Source: Thermoplasmata archaeon
GTDB lineage: Archaea; Thermoplasmatota; Thermoplasmata; Thermoplasmatales; Thermoplasmataceae
Length of the DNA stretch: 5,437 nucleotides
Direction of reading: 5' to 3'
Assembly (NCBI GenBank): GCA_021816385.1
Contig: JAKAYJ010000084.1
Coordinates: 1-5,437 of the forward strand
Position numbers and translations under genes: made by a program. This document shows positions 4,392-5,437 of this stretch, in pieces; the first letter of the stretch is position 1; each line of letters begins with the position of its first letter. Below the pieces are notes generated by a model. That model saw nothing but the letters and a program-made list of their open reading frames with translations, was not told where the DNA came from and did no database searches.

Positions 4392-5437
4392 ATGCTGATG
4401 GGAATTGACCAGATAGGTTCCATAAGGGAAAAATTCATCGAAGGCAAGAGAGTTGGCCTGATAACAAACAACTCTGCAAGAAACCGGGAAGGAAAATCAT
4501 CCCTTGAGATAGTGAAGAAAGTTGGTGGTTACAAAAGCCTTACCCTCCTCACTCCTGAGCACGGTTATTTTGGTGATTACCAGTCTGGAGAGACTGTCGA
4601 ATCATATTATGATTCTGCACTTGGGGTTCAGGTAGAAAGTCTTTACAGGAAACCTGATTCTAAAAATAGTTCAGGTTCTAATGATATTGACAGGGAAATG
4701 AGGGAGACCGATTCAATCAAGGACTCCTCAAAATTGATTTCAAGAGAGATCATTGATCAGTTTGACACCCTGATATTCGATCTTCAGGACGTGGGATGCA
4801 GGATTTATACATATATTGCTACCATGGTATATGCCATGGAAATAACGGGCGGCACTGACATAGATTTTATTGTTCTTGACAGGCCAAATCCTTTGAGTGG
4901 AAACAATCCTGATGGACCATTGCTTCTGGATAATCTTCAATCCTTTATCGGTGCTATGCCAGTACCAGTAAAACACTCCTTAACAGTAGGGGAAATTGCA
5001 ACATTCTTCAATCGTAATATGGCAAAGGAAACGGTCAGGCTAAACGTAGTTAAAATGAAGGAATGGAAAAGAGATATGTGGTATGATCAGCTGGGAATCC
5101 CATGGACCATGCCTTCCCCAAATATGCCAACTTTGAATACAGCCACAGTGTATCCAGGGTGTGTCCTCCTAGAAGGAACAAACATATCGGAGGGAAGGGG
5201 AACAACAAAGCCATTTGAGATTATAGGAGCTCCATGGCTTGATGCAGGAAAGCTGATCTCCGATCTTGAGAAACATAATCCTGCAGGAGTCATGCTCAAT
5301 GAGATAAGATTCAAGCCATATTTTTCCAAGTACACCGGTGAGAAGTGCAATGGACTTATGATCAACGTGATCAACAGGAATATTTTCAGGCCATTTGAAT
5401 TTGTGGTCCATCTAATATCATCCATATATGGAAGATC
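4392..5437 (+). CDS. namZ: NamZ-type exo-beta-N-acetylmuramidase (DUF1343, GH171), 3' end missing
   Basis: NamZ enzymes release N-acetylmuramic acid from the non-reducing end of peptidoglycan chains or MurNAc-GlcNAc fragments. The frame stays open for 348 full codons to the window edge; relatives are about 370-410 aa, so the final tens of residues are missing. Motifs in order: GLITN (22-26), TPEHGYFG (54-61), LIFDLQDVGCRIYTY (127-141), VLDRPNPLSG (161-170), GPLL (175-178), LTVGEIATFFN (197-207), PSPNMPT (241-247), EGTNISEGRGTT (261-272), GAPW (279-282) and KPYFSKYTGEKCNG (308-321). All are hallmarks of the family. Residues about 86-118 form an S/D/K/E-rich insert not usual there. No signal peptide is visible, unlike the secreted B. 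subtilis enzyme. The ATG at 4392 fits the leaderless promoter; ATG at 4398, or a GTG at 4329 overlapping the upstream stop, are alternatives. It sits 59 bp after the NlpC/P60 gene. Confidence 0.93.
   Translation, partial: MLMGIDQIGSIREKFIEGKRVGLITNNSARNREGKSSLEIVKKVGGYKSLTLLTPEHGYFGDYQSGETVESYYDSALGVQVESLYRKPDSKNSSGSNDIDREMRETDSIKDSSKLISREIIDQFDTLIFDLQDVGCRIYTYIATMVYAMEITGGTDIDFIVLDRPNPLSGNNPDGPLLLDNLQSFIGAMPVPVKHSLTVGEIATFFNRNMAKETVRLNVVKMKEWKRDMWYDQLGIPWTMPSPNMPTLNTATVYPGCVLLEGTNISEGRGTTKPFEIIGAPWLDAGKLISDLEKHNPAGVMLNEIRFKPYFSKYTGEKCNGLMINVINRNIFRPFEFVVHLISSIYGR

Noticed and set aside
4740..5425. Several minus-strand open frames of 78-112 codons opposite namZ.
   Set aside because: They lie antisense to a gene with an unbroken series of family motifs and show no family features of their own.
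1..5437. Searched for CRISPR arrays, tRNA/rRNA genes and insertion-sequence ends.
   Set aside because: No regularly spaced repeats, cloverleaf-like segments, transposase motifs or terminal inverted repeats with target duplications were seen.

Overview
This AT-rich window looks archaeal, most likely from a wall-less Thermoplasmata lineage (Ferroplasma, Cuniculiplasma or Thermoplasma-like). That placement is inference. It rests on three things: AGA/AGG and ATA are the favoured codons; several start codons lack a Shine-Dalgarno but have an A/T-rich TATA-like element about 25 bp upstream, as in leaderless archaeal transcripts; and T-rich stretches follow genes where a bacterial stem-loop terminator would be expected. 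No marker gene is present to confirm it.

Layout. Bases 1-51 probably hold the first 17 codons of an unidentified leftward gene. Bases 52-338 are a divergent regulatory region with a possible decayed coding remnant (81-234, minus) and an inverted repeat in front of the next gene. Bases 339-1388 encode an HSL-family (HGGG / GESAG) carboxylesterase. Bases 1562-2854 encode a fold-III PLP decarboxylase of the diaminopimelate decarboxylase (LysA) type with an altered PLP-contact motif. A convergent YdcF/DUF218 protein (2894-3424, minus) follows after a 39-bp gap. A 218-bp divergent intergenic region (3425-3642) holds three clean inverted repeats. Bases 3643-4332 encode a YkfC-like SH3b + NlpC/P60 peptidase. 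Bases 4392-5437 encode a NamZ/DUF1343 (GH171) exo-N-acetylmuramidase that runs off the right edge; it has no stop codon in the window.

How the genes may work together. NamZ removes terminal N-acetylmuramic acid from peptidoglycan fragments, and YkfC-type enzymes cut the gamma-D-Glu/diamino-acid bond of stem peptides. Finding them as neighbours, both without signal peptides, suggests intracellular salvage of bacterial cell-wall fragments by an organism that probably makes no peptidoglycan. The nearby LysA-like enzyme could turn released meso-diaminopimelate into lysine. That last link is a hypothesis, weakened by the altered active-site motif. The esterase and the YdcF protein have no demonstrated link to this pathway.
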